From an uncultured Oscillospiraceae bacterium (lineage in GTDB: Bacteria; Bacillota; Clostridia; Oscillospirales; Oscillospiraceae), in the NCBI GenBank assembly GCA_947624385.1, contig CANQJZ010000004.1:18182-82181 (forward strand): a stretch of DNA of 64,000 nucleotides, in the 5' to 3' direction. A model generated the notes under the pieces. The model was not told where the DNA came from. It did not search any database and worked only from the letters and a program-made list of their open reading frames with translations. Shown piece by piece: positions 46,513-55,608 of this stretch. The number at the start of each line of letters is the position of its first letter. The first letter of the stretch is position 1. The position numbers and the translations under genes are program-made.

Positions 46513-47379
46513 TTACATCTCCAGATCCCGTATATAGACGATCTTGCTGCGGGGGTCGGACTTATCCTGCCGTTCCTCCACCTCGAACCTGTCGATGGCC
46601 TTCACCATGCCGGACAGCTTGGAGTAGCCGTAATTGCGGCTGTCAAAGTCCGGGCGCTTTTTCTGGATGAGCTGGCCCACGGCGCCGAGAGAAACATAGT
46701 CCTCGTCGGCCGTGCCGGACAGGTCCAAAATGGAGTCCGCGATGAGCCAGACCACGCTGTCCGGGATGGGCTGGTGGCCGGACACGGCGGGCCGGGGCGC
46801 GCTTTCCTGCTGCTCCGGCTCCGGTTTTTTGGTCGGCTCCGGCTTTTTGGCAGGCTCGGGCTTTTTGGTCTGCTCGGGCTTTTTCTTCCGGGCCGGCTGG
46901 GCCGTTTTCGCCGTCACCTTCACGGCCTTTTCCCGGATGACCTCGATGTAGATGAACCGGTTGCAGGCGGCGATCAGGGGGCTGGGGGTCTTCTGCTCGC
47001 CGATGCCGATGACGAACTGGCCCGCCTCCCGCAGACGCCGGGCAAGGCCCGTAAAGTCACTGTCGGAGCTGACGAGCACGAACCCGTCCGTGTTGCCGGA
47101 ATAGAGGATGTCCATGGCGTCGATGATCATGGCCGAGTCCGTGGAATTTTTGCCTTTCGTATAGGCGAACTGCTGCACGGGCGTGACGGAATTGTCCAGA
47201 AGCGTCTGCTTCCAGCCGGAAAGGTTGCGGGTGGACCAGTCGCCGTAGGCCCGTTTCAGGTTGGGGGTGCCGTAGATGGCGACCTCCTCCATGACGCCCT
47301 GCAAACAGTCCCTGGGCGCGTTGTCCGCGTCAATGAGCACCGCCAGACGCAGGTTTTTGTCGTTGTCCGTTATGGGCAT
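46513..47379 (-). CDS. NYN-domain protein with C-terminal OST-HTH/LOTUS-like domain
   Basis: LRLAVLIDADNAPRDCLQGVMEEVAIYG..RAYGDWSTRNLSGW..DSAMIIDAMDILYSGNTDGFVLVSSDSDFTGLARRLREAG; C-term VSLGAVGQLIQKKRPDFDSRNYGYSKLSGMVKAI; KKPEP-type linker. Confidence 0.88.
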   Translation of the reverse strand: MPITDNDKNLRLAVLIDADNAPRDCLQGVMEEVAIYGTPNLKRAYGDWSTRNLSGWKQTLLDNSVTPVQQFAYTKGKNSTDSAMIIDAMDILYSGNTDGFVLVSSDSDFTGLARRLREAGQFVIGIGEQKTPSPLIAACNRFIYIEVIREKAVKVTAKTAQPARKKKPEQTKKPEPAKKPEPTKKPEPEQQESAPRPAVSGHQPIPDSVVWLIADSILDLSGTADEDYVSLGAVGQLIQKKRPDFDSRNYGYSKLSGMVKAIDRFEVEERQDKSDPRSKIVYIRDLEM

Positions 47380-47560
47380 ATTCGAACCCTCCGTTTCATC
47401 CACAGTATACAGGAACCTTTTCCATTTTGCAAGAAAACCGGCGCGGGAAGTCAAAAAGCAAAAAAATGATTTCCATATCTTTGCAAAAAAACTTGAAACG
47501 GACGGCGGCTTGTACTATAATATCACAGTCTGATTTCAATAAAGCGCAAGAGGTGTCAAC

Positions 47561-49195
47561 ATGAGTGCTTCCAAAGACAAGCGTATCCGCAGGGAACAGA
47601 TCGCGGCCGGGACGGACAGGCGTTCCAACGCCAGAGCCGAGGAACAGAAAAAACAGCGCAAGTCCACCATCACCTACGCCATCGTCGGTATCGTGGTGGT
47701 GCTGTTCGTGGCGTTCGTGCTGTTTTATAACTCCGCGTTCATGGTCCGGCATACCACGGCCGTGACCATCGACGGCCAGGACTATTCCGCCGCCCAGCTG
47801 AACTACTATTATTCCACCAGCTATATGAACTTCTATAGCGCGTACAGCAACTATATCACCATCTTCTTCCAGCCGGACCAGAGCTTGGCCGACCAGACCT
47901 GCTCCTTCGACCAGAGCATGTCCTGGCGCGACTACTTCCTGGACAGCGCCACCCACGATATGGCCCAGATCCAGATGCTCAACGACCAGGCCGAGGCCGC
48001 CGGCTTCACCCTGAGCGAGGAACAGCAGGCGAACTACGACGAGCAGATGGAAGAGCTGCACACCGCCTGGGAGGACCTGGGCTACTCCAACCTCCAGCAG
48101 TACCTGAACCTGAACTTCGGCAAGGGCGTGGATGAAGAGCTGGTCCGCCAGGAGATGTATAAGGCCAGCGTGGCCGCCGCCTTCTCCGAGTACCAGCACG
48201 ACAGCTATGAGTACTCCGACGAGGAGCTGGACGACTACTACGCCGAGCACGCCGACGAGCTGGACGTGATCGACTACGCCTATTACTCCATGCCGGTCCC
48301 CACGCCGGAGCCTACCGAGGAACCCGCTGAGACGGACGAGGCCGAGGCCACGGAAGAGCCCGAGCCCACCGACGAGCCCGAGGCCGTCAGCGAGGATGCA
48401 GAGGCCGCCGAGGACGAGACCGAGGCCGAGGAAGTGGAAGAGGAAGAGCCCGTGTACACGCCCTCCGAGGACGCCGTTGCCATCGCCGAGGCGGTGGACG
48501 GCCAGGACGAGGAAGCTTTCACCGACTATCTGGACGAGGAGAAGGACGGCGCCGAGCCCACCCACCAGACCATGCCCGGCAGCCAGCTTTCCGAGATCTA
48601 TTCCGAGTGGCTGCTGGACGCTGACCGTGAGGCCGGTGACGCCGCCGCCTTCGCCACGGAGAGCACCGAGTATATCGTGATGTTCCTGGGCCGTGATACC
48701 AACGACTATCCCGCCGTGAACTTCCGGCACGTGCTGATCGAGGCCGAGGATACCGACGGCGACGGCGAGTTCAGCGAGGAAGAGATCGACGCCGCGAGAG
48801 AAGAGGCCGAGAGCGTATACGACGAGTGGAAGGACGGCGACGCCACGGAAGACTCTTTCGCCGAGATCGCCAACGACCACTCCGACGATACCGGCTCCAA
48901 CACCACCGGCGGCCTTTATGAGCACGTGGCCAAGGGCGATATGGTGGAGCCCATCAACGACTGGATCTTCGACGCGGCCCGCAAGGCCGGCGACACCACG
49001 GTCGTGTCCTATGACGGCAGTAACTACACCGGCACCCATGTGGTCTATTTCGTGGGCGATGACGACATGTCCTACGCCCACTACCAGGCCGACGCCGCCC
49101 TGCGGGACGAGGCCTATGAGACCTGGTCCGAGGACCTGATGGAAGCTTACGAACCCACCACCGCCCATTTGAGCATGTGCGGGAAAAACCACTAA
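47561..49195 (+). CDS. Membrane-anchored SurA/PrsA-like (PpiC-type) foldase with acidic insert and EF-hand-like loop
   Basis: N-term TM STITYAIVGIVVVLFVAFVLFY; C-term VNFRHVLIEAEDTDGDGEFSEEEIDAAREEAESVYDEWK..SFAEIANDHSDDTGSNTTGGLYEHVAKGDMVEPINDWIF. Confidence 0.82.
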   Translation: MSASKDKRIRREQIAAGTDRRSNARAEEQKKQRKSTITYAIVGIVVVLFVAFVLFYNSAFMVRHTTAVTIDGQDYSAAQLNYYYSTSYMNFYSAYSNYITIFFQPDQSLADQTCSFDQSMSWRDYFLDSATHDMAQIQMLNDQAEAAGFTLSEEQQANYDEQMEELHTAWEDLGYSNLQQYLNLNFGKGVDEELVRQEMYKASVAAAFSEYQHDSYEYSDEELDDYYAEHADELDVIDYAYYSMPVPTPEPTEEPAETDEAEATEEPEPTDEPEAVSEDAEAAEDETEAEEVEEEEPVYTPSEDAVAIAEAVDGQDEEAFTDYLDEEKDGAEPTHQTMPGSQLSEIYSEWLLDADREAGDAAAFATESTEYIVMFLGRDTNDYPAVNFRHVLIEAEDTDGDGEFSEEEIDAAREEAESVYDEWKDGDATEDSFAEIANDHSDDTGSNTTGGLYEHVAKGDMVEPINDWIFDAARKAGDTTVVSYDGSNYTGTHVVYFVGDDDMSYAHYQADAALRDEAYETWSEDLMEAYEPTTAHLSMCGKNH

Positions 49196-49215
49196 GTCGA
49201 AATGCTCCTGAAGAC

Positions 49216-49246
49216 GATGGGGACCGGTAAAACCGGTCCCCATTCG
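49216..49246 (+). terminator. Hairpin terminator
   Basis: GGGGACCGGTaaaACCGGTCCCCATT. Confidence 0.65.
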
Positions 49247-49407
49247 TCGGTCAGGGCTGTTCTTCCTTTTTCCCAAGAGAGCAGTTGTCAAGGGTAATAT
49301 TGATGAATAGAGAATAGATGCAAAGAGAGGCGACCCATTTCCATAATGGGCTGCCTCTTTTTGTATGGAGAAGAAGATCAAGAGTGGACGTAGCAGCCAA
49401 AAGCTGT

Positions 49408-50098
49408 TCAGTTGTTTATTCCCTTTTCAAAATACTCCCGCGGAGAAACATGATAGTATCCCCGGAATGCCCGATAGAAGTTGCTGGTGCTGCCATATCC
49501 CACCATGGCGGCCACATCCTCTATGGAAAGGGTCGTTGCTTTCAGCAGCGCGAGAGCCCGGTCCATCCGCTGCTCCAGCAGGATCTCGGAGAATGTCCTT
49601 CCCGTCTCCCTGCGAAGAAGCGCCGAAATATAGGTTGGGTGGTAGGAGAAATGCGCGGCGATCATCCCCAAGGTCACGTCATCCACATGGGATCAGAACG
49701 CCGATGATCACTATGTCCTGCTCCGAGTCGCCGCGGATGGCATAGCCGCTGAAGGGCTGGCCGATATAGCACTCGTTTTCCCGGACTGTCACCAAGTTGT
49801 CCAAACTGGCGCTGAGGGCCTGATAGTCCTGCCGGTAGGCGAAATTCAGAAAGAAAAAATCCTGGCGGTGGAACTGCTCGTTCACATGACGCTCTTTCAG
49901 TACGCAGACCAGTACATCCTCCTCCGGCTCTCCCAGCCAATAGGACATGATCTCTTCGTTTTCCCGTATGCTCTCCGGCACAAAGGCCCAGTTCAGATCC
50001 GGAAACTCACGCCCCAGTTTTTCGATCGCGTCATCAACTGTCCTAGCCCACACTCCTGTCCTGACCAGTATAACGCAGATATTAAGATAAGTCACCAT
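49408..50098 (-). pseudogene. AraC-family regulator, internally deleted and frame-disrupted
   Basis: N-terminal cupin-like ORF 49679-50098 (...YIGQPFSGYAIRGDSEQDIVIIGVLIPCG*), then HTH ORF 49408-49686 in another frame (MIAAHFSYHPTYISALLRRETGRTFSEILLEQRMDRALALLKATTLSIEDVAAMVGYGSTSNFYRAFRGYYHVSPREYF). Confidence 0.7.
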
Positions 50099-50177
50099 AT
50101 TTCTTAAGTTTTACCGCTGTTTTTCCCTGCCTTTGCGTGTATCATTTACTCATAACATATAGAGGGAGAGAAAAACT

Positions 50178-51173
50178 ATGGACTTCAACGCGGACTCATT
50201 CAAGATCTTTGATAAGGAATGGGCGCTGGTCACAGCCGGCACACCGGAGCACTACAATACCATGACCATTTCCTGGGGCGGCCTTGGAACGTTATGGGGC
50301 AAGCCGGTGGCCACGGTCTATGTGAAGCCCATCCGGTACACCCACAGTTTCCTGGACGCCAACGACTATTTCACCGTCAGTTTTTATCCTGAGAAATACC
50401 GGAGGGCACTGCTGACCCTGGGCTCCCTATCCGGCAGGGACGGGGACAAGGTGGCCAAGGCCGGGCTGACAGCCAAAGCGCTGGAGGGCGCCGTCACCTT
50501 TGAGCAGGCAAAGATAACGCTTCTGTGCAAAAAGATCTACCGGCAGGAACTGGATACCGCCGCCAAGGGCGGCATCTCCGCCCTGACCCATGCCTTGGCC
50601 GTGAGCCTCGCGGGAAAGGTGCGGGTCAACTCCATCTCTCCCGGCTGGATCGACACGGGTTATACCATGTCGCACGGTTCCGGCGTTAGCCGGGAGCGCG
50701 ACCGGGATCTTTTGGGTGTAACAGCGCGCAGCGGCTGTTACATCGTCTATGAGGGCCCCGACGCGGCCCAGCACCCGGCTGGTCGGGTGGGCGTTCCGCT
50801 GGATATTGCCAACATGGTCCTGTACCTTTGCTCTGACAAGGGCGGCAAGTGGTTCACCGAGATGAGCATGGGCGCGTCTCTGCCCACCTACGATTCCATG
50901 GTGGTGTTGACCCACTTTAAGGGCCACGTCATGGGCGGCTTCGGCGGCTCCAACAAAAACATCGGCATCGGCTGTGTGGACGGGCGGATCGGCAAGAAGA
51001 TGCTCCATTTCAAAGACGGCGACGAGTGGGGCGTGGCCCAGGAGGAGCTGATGGAAAAGATCAGCGAATCCACGACAGCCACCATTGACCACTTTGGCAA
51101 GCGCGTCACCTATCAAGGAGAAACTGCCGTCCGCATTTCGCGGACGGCGGTCCGCCGGAAGGAGTGGCGTGTC
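50178..51173 (+). pseudogene. In-frame mosaic of flavin-reductase N-terminus, SDR C-terminus and DUF362 fragment
   Basis: Open frame: MDFNADSFKIFDKEWALVTAG..CKKIYRQELD | TAAKGGISALTHALAVSLAGKVRVNSISPGWIDTGY..QHPAGRVGVPLDIANMVLYLCSDKGG | YDSMVVLTHFKGHVMGGFGGSNKNIGIGCVDGRIGKK. Confidence 0.7.
50659..50744. repeat. Dispersed palindromic element (family C), copy 2, inside the mosaic ORF
   Basis: Reverse complement of 352-434 with mismatches: GTTATACCATGTCGCACGGTTCC..GCGCGACCGGGATCTTTTGGGTGTAACAGCGCGCAGCGGCTGTTAC. Confidence 0.7.
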
Positions 51174-51869
51174 GTGAGATTTACAGCTCTGCAAAGCGCG
51201 GATGACATCATCCGCCTTACACAGCAGATCGGATTCCTCCCGTTTTTCAAAAACGGCATACCCGGCTTTTCCGTTGAGGAACACTGCCCGCCGGAGCTGT
51301 GGTTTGCAGACGATGTGGACGGTCCCTGGGAGTGGAAGGGCCCCATCGCCCGCAGCGGTCGATGCGTCTATGGGAAGTTCTTTGCCGGAAAGGCGGGTTT
51401 TGTGATCCGGGAGTGGTTTCCGGACTTTGCCAACCTCCGCAGGGATGGCTACGACTTCGACGCCCGGTTCGACGACGGGCTCGCCTCTTACAAAGATAAG
51501 GGCATCTATGATACGGTCGCGGCCCGCGGCGCGTTGCTGTCGAAGGAGCTGAAGGACCTGTGCAACTACCGCAAGGGCGGAAACAAGGGCTTCGACACTG
51601 TGATCACCCGGCTGCAGATGCAGACTTATGTGAGCATAGCCGATTTCGTCTATATGCAGGATAAATACGGCCAGACCTATGGCTGGGGTGTGGCGAAATA
51701 CTCCACGCCGGAGGCGCAGCTGGGCCATGACTGTGTGACGGCTGCATACGGGCGCGAACCGGCCAGATCCTGGGAGCGGATCGCAGAGCATATGCAGAGC
51801 GTTCTGCCGGATGTCCCCGCCGAAAAGCTCCAAGCCATTTTCGCAGTGCGCTCTCATCTTGCGGTATGA
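51174..51869 (+). CDS. AlkZ-related protein
   Basis: GTG start with AAGGAG RBS; VRFTALQSADDIIRLTQQIGFLPFFKNGIPGFSVEEHCPPELWFADDVDGPWEWKGPIARSGRCVYGKFFAGKAGFV... In frame with the upstream mosaic. Confidence 0.7.
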   Translation: MRFTALQSADDIIRLTQQIGFLPFFKNGIPGFSVEEHCPPELWFADDVDGPWEWKGPIARSGRCVYGKFFAGKAGFVIREWFPDFANLRRDGYDFDARFDDGLASYKDKGIYDTVAARGALLSKELKDLCNYRKGGNKGFDTVITRLQMQTYVSIADFVYMQDKYGQTYGWGVAKYSTPEAQLGHDCVTAAYGREPARSWERIAEHMQSVLPDVPAEKLQAIFAVRSHLAV

Positions 51870-51889
51870 AGATACCAATGGAACGAAAG

Positions 51890-51955
51890 AGATGGGGGTC
51901 GCCGCGGGAGACCAACATGACCGTGGGAAAGCCGTGGCGGCCGATCGTCACATTT
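51890..51955 (+). pseudogene. Possible N-terminal MATE transporter fragment
   Basis: Reads MERKRWGSPRETNMTVGKPWRPIVTF, resembling a MATE N-terminus, then breaks off. Confidence 0.3.
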
Positions 51956-52427
51956 CCAGCTTCCGAGCGTAGCGGACCGTGGCCGCTGTGCCGCCGCGCC
52001 ACTCACCGTTATAGACCGCCAGCAGATAGGCCGCGTGATCCACCATGTAGCGATTGCGCTCCATCATGCAGCCATCGTGATAATCTTCGCTGATGTAAGT
52101 CACCGTATCCGCCCTTCTCAAAATCCTCTTATAAAGCCTCCGCGCTGAAGCTGTCCACTTGTCTGCCTGTCCCTCGAACGGCACGACACAGTGAAGTTTC
52201 AGCGCGGGGTTTGTTTTGCGCAGTTCAAGAACGATCAATACCGCCCAGGTGTCCGTTCCCTCCGCCATGCCAGAGTAGAAATCTGTCACGCCAGCCTCAA
52301 TCAGCTTTTGGATTTCCCTCTTCAGCACCGCTTTCAGTTCTACGCATCTGCTGTCTGACTCGTCGTATCCCCACGGGAACTTTTTTGGTCGGTGCCCGGT
52401 AAATGCACAGCAATTGTCGATCATCAA
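51948..52427 (-). CDS. SLOG-family (DUF1273-like) protein, apparently C-terminally shortened
   Basis: MIDNCCAFTGHRPKKFPWGYDESDSRCVELKAVLKREIQKLIEAGVTDFYSGMAEGTDTWAVLIVLELR...MMERNRYMVDHAAYLLAVYNGEWRGGTAATVRYARKLEM*. Confidence 0.82.
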   Translation of the reverse strand: MMIDNCCAFTGHRPKKFPWGYDESDSRCVELKAVLKREIQKLIEAGVTDFYSGMAEGTDTWAVLIVLELRKTNPALKLHCVVPFEGQADKWTASARRLYKRILRRADTVTYISEDYHDGCMMERNRYMVDHAAYLLAVYNGEWRGGTAATVRYARKLEM

Positions 52428-52440
52428 AACTCCCCCTTCT

Positions 52441-52463
52441 ATATGGCTAAATAATAGCCATAT
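52441..52463. promoter_or_regulatory. Operator-like palindrome between the SLOG gene and HTH regulator
   Basis: ATATGGCTA aataa TAGCCATAT (perfect 9-bp arms); further ATGGC/GCCAT half-sites and a minus-strand TATAAT adjacent. Confidence 0.65.
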
Positions 52464-52516
52464 GCCATGGCCATTATATCAGCCATAATAGGCAGTGTAA
52501 AGAAGGGGCTGATCGT

Positions 52517-52723
52517 ATGATTCGCTATGCGCCGCTGTGGAAAACCATGGCTGAACAGAAAGTCACAACCTACACCCTGCGCTTCAAATACGGCATGAGC
52601 CACGCAACTGTTCAGCGGCTTCAGACCGATATGCCTGTGTCAACGCACACGCTCAACAAGCTCTGCACGATCCTGAACTGCCAACTGGCAGACATCGCGG
52701 AATACATCCCCGATAACCAATGA
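52517..52723 (+). CDS. Small Cro/C1-type HTH regulator
   Basis: MIRYAPLWKTMAEQKVTTYTLRFKYGMSHATVQRLQTDMPVSTHTLNKLCTILNCQLADIAEYIPDNQ. Confidence 0.88.
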   Translation: MIRYAPLWKTMAEQKVTTYTLRFKYGMSHATVQRLQTDMPVSTHTLNKLCTILNCQLADIAEYIPDNQ

Positions 52724-52985
52724 TCGGAGTCAAAACCTCCGGCGAAGCCGGAGGCTTGAATAGGCCCTAGAAGGGCCTGGTACCGGCAGGCGTCTCAAGA
52801 CGCATCGAATTTTTACCGCTTGCATCGCTTGCCCCACAGCCCGTAAACGGGCGATCCCTTTTCCCGGCAGTGCTCTCGTTGATTAAGTTTTTTTACTTGT
52901 AGCTCGCTTCGCTCGATGCTTGCAGCTAAAGCTTTTTGCGAGACGCCTCCACTGGCATAGCCAGTGGTTTCCGAAACCAATGAAA

Positions 52986-53022
52986 AGACGCCTTTGGCTT
53001 TCTTGCCAAAGGCGTCTTTTGG
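52986..53022. terminator. Strong intrinsic hairpin
   Basis: AAGACGCCTTTGGCtttcttGCCAAAGGCGTCTTTT. Confidence 0.8.
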
Positions 53023-53036
53023 GGCTATACTGTTTG

Positions 53037-53358
53037 TCAGTCGTAGACCAGTTTCTGAAGGACGATCTCCTCTGCGCGGTCCTTGATGTTGTTCATTCTG
53101 CGGACCCATTCCATTTGGTCTACGGCTTTGAGCTGTTCTGTGACGCCCTCCTGTTTGGCCATAGCGGGGATCAGGATGTCCAGCCGTTCACGGCAGGCGG
53201 CGTCGATGTCCGCAATATGCTTTGCGAGCGTCTCGTTCGTGAGCATAATGTTAAACAGCACACTGCGGTGCTCCTTCAGGTATCGGTGGCGCATACGTCC
53301 ATACTTGCCTACATGATAGTCAGTGGTGTCTGACAGGACCAGGTCGGGGATCGCCGTC
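53037..53358 (-). pseudogene. TnpV-like transposon protein, N-terminally truncated
   Basis: PDLVLSDTTDYHVGKYGRMRHRYLKEHRSVLFNIMLTNETLAKHIADIDAACRERLDILIPAMAKQEGVTEQLKAVDQMEWVRRMNNIKDRAEEIVLQKLVYD. Confidence 0.85.
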
Positions 53359-53640
53359 CATGTCAAGGCGCGAAAACTGCTACGATAATGCAATGGCTGA
53401 AAACTTCTTCTCCATCCTCAAGGCAGAGTGCATTTACAGGCACAAGCCGAAAACCTTCCGAGAGGCCAATGATCGCATTGACAGCTTCATCCACTTTTAC
53501 AACCATGAGCGCATCCAGCTAAAGACTGGAGTGGCGCCGCTCTCGCTGCGCCACTCACGCTGCGTCACTCCGCTTAATTCCAATTTCCTGCTCAGGGGCC
53601 TCTTCTTTTCCCTATCCAGTTTTCCTGGGGCTGTACACAC
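53358..53640 (+). mobile_element. IS3-family transposase remnant (3' end of integrase core)
   Basis: MSRRENCYDNAMAENFFSILKAECIYRHKPKTFREANDRIDSFIHFYNHERIQLKTGVAPLSLRHS; 5' part missing, abuts the TnpV remnant. Confidence 0.88.
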
Positions 53641-53661
53641 GCACAAGAGACCCTTCTCTAT

Positions 53662-54504
53662 CTATTGATCTTTCGGTCCGTCGTCCTTTTGGCTGGCGGC
53701 GTATTCCTCCGCCTGGCGCTCATGCAGGTCGCGGATGGCGTTTTCCAGGTCGAAGGTCCGGTCCAGGTGCCGGTATATCGCCATAAACCCTCCGGACAGG
53801 GGCAGCCACAGGTTGGTGATGACCACCACCAGCATGCTGACCGGCGAAAAGACAAGCGCCGCGCCCAGATACGCCAGACATAGCAGCGCCCCGCCCAGCG
53901 TAGACAGCGGATGGGCCAGCGTCAGCAGGAGCGCGTTTTTCGCGATGGACAGAAAGGGCTGGTCAAACAGGGGTATCAGCGCCCACATCCACAGGAAAAA
54001 CCCCGTCGTCACCACCGCGCCCACCAGCAGCAGGACCAGAATGAGCATCCCCGGCCCGCCGGGGGATACGTGGCGGAGGATGAAGTACTGCGCGCCGTAC
54101 ACCAGCGCATACAACACGCCGGGCAGCAGACTCTGCCGCCGGTTTTTCCGCAGCGCCTCCCGCCAGCTGTAGGACCACATCAGCGGCTCGTCCCGCAGGC
54201 TCCGCAGCAGCGTGTCCGCCAGCGCGCTCCAAAACGGGCCGGCCAGCATCCCGCCCACCAGGCATGCGGCCGCCAGCGCCAGCAGCAGGTGGCTCTCAAC
54301 GGCAAAGTACATGCCCAGAAAATAGGGGATCATGACCAGCAGCGCGATAAAGCCGCTGATCCAAAAGGCCCCAAAGTCCCGGCCCGAAACCTCCGCCCAG
54401 CGGGCAAAGCCCTTTTTCCGGGGCGCGTTCGGGTCCACGCCGGGCCCGGGCCTGTCAAAGCGCATAAAAGGGAACAATGCCGCCGTCACCTCCGTTTCAG
54501 GCAT
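53662..54504 (-). CDS. Multi-TM membrane protein (possibly YesL/DUF624-like)
   Basis: 280 aa, TM helices, GGMLAGPFWSALADTLLRSLRDEPLMWSYSWREALRKN. Confidence 0.65.
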   Translation of the reverse strand: MPETEVTAALFPFMRFDRPGPGVDPNAPRKKGFARWAEVSGRDFGAFWISGFIALLVMIPYFLGMYFAVESHLLLALAAACLVGGMLAGPFWSALADTLLRSLRDEPLMWSYSWREALRKNRRQSLLPGVLYALVYGAQYFILRHVSPGGPGMLILVLLLVGAVVTTGFFLWMWALIPLFDQPFLSIAKNALLLTLAHPLSTLGGALLCLAYLGAALVFSPVSMLVVVITNLWLPLSGGFMAIYRHLDRTFDLENAIRDLHERQAEEYAASQKDDGPKDQ

Positions 54505-54581
54505 CCAGTATACACCATATCCGCCCCGGCCGCAACAACGATCATCTGACGGCGAAACGCCAAAAGGAAAGGGTTCGAGCT

Positions 54582-55608
54582 ATGCCAAAGTACCATCTTG
54601 CCATTGACATCGGCGCGTCGTCGGGCCGGCACATCGTGGGCTGGCTTGCGGACGGCGCGCTGAAGACGAAAGAGGTCCACCGCTTCCCCAACGGGGTCCA
54701 GGAGCGGGACGGCCACCTGACCTGGGACATAGCCGCCCTGCTGGCGGAGGTCCGGGCGGGCATTGAAAAAGCCCGGACGGAATTTGGACAGATCGCCACC
54801 CTCGCCATCGACACCTGGGGCGTGGACTACGTGCTGCTCCGGGGGGACGAGGAAGTCCTGCCCTGCTGCGCCTACCGGGACGGGCGCACCGAGGCGGCGA
54901 TCGAAAAGGTCCACGAAAAAATGCCCTTCCCGGAGCTCTACCGCCGGACCGGCTGCCAGTTCCAGCCCTTCAACAGCATCTACCAGCTTTACGCGGACAA
55001 GCTGGCCGGCCGGCTGGAGGGCGTCACGGACATGCTGATGCTACCGGAGTACCTGCTCTGGAAGCTCTGCGGTGTCAAGGCCCGGGAGTACACCAACGCC
55101 ACCACCACCGGCATGGTCAGCGCCCAGACCGGGGAATTTGACCTGGGCATCGCGGACGCGCTGGACCTGCCAAGGGCGCTGTTTCCCAGGCTCACCAGGC
55201 CGGGGACCAAAGGAGCTGTGCCCGGACACGCCCTTTCCGGAGATCGTGAAGCTGGCGGAGGCCAGCGCCTGCGCCGCCACCGTGGACGCCAACGCGCCCG
55301 CGTTTTTGGCCCCGGAGAGCATGAAAGCGGCCTTTGACGAGGCTTCCGGCAACGCCCTCCAAACCCCCGGCGATTACTTCCGCTGCGCCTATGCAAGCCT
55401 GGCCCAAAGCTACCGGGACGCCATCCGGGAGCTGGAACGCAACACCGGCAGAACATACGAAAAGCTCTACATCGTGGGCGGCGGGGCGAAAAACGCTTTT
55501 CTGAACCGCCTGACCGAACAGGCCACGGGCCTTGCGGTCGTGGCTCTGCCCATCGAGGCCACGGCCCTGGGCAACTTAAAAGTACAAATGGAGGCAGCAT
55601 CATGTTAG
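54582..55608 (+). pseudogene. rhaB: Rhamnulokinase with internal deletion/frameshift
   Basis: Frame 1 MPKYHLAIDIGASSGRHIVGWL..LWKLCGVKAREYTNATTTGMVSAQTGEFDLGIADALDLPRALFPRLTRPGTK; frame 2 ELCPDTPFPEIVKLAEASACAA..YFRCAYASLAQSYRDAIRELERNTGRTYEKLYIVGGGAKNAFLNRLTEQATGLAVVALPIEATALGN. Confidence 0.82.

Noticed and set aside
46810-46895. Short tandem repeats suggestive of a minisatellite or CRISPR
   Set aside because: They encode the KKPEP linker of the NYN protein in frame; no spacer structure.
48300-48470. GAGGCCGAG-type repeats as a possible DNA repeat locus
   Set aside because: Explained by the acidic protein linker in the foldase ORF.
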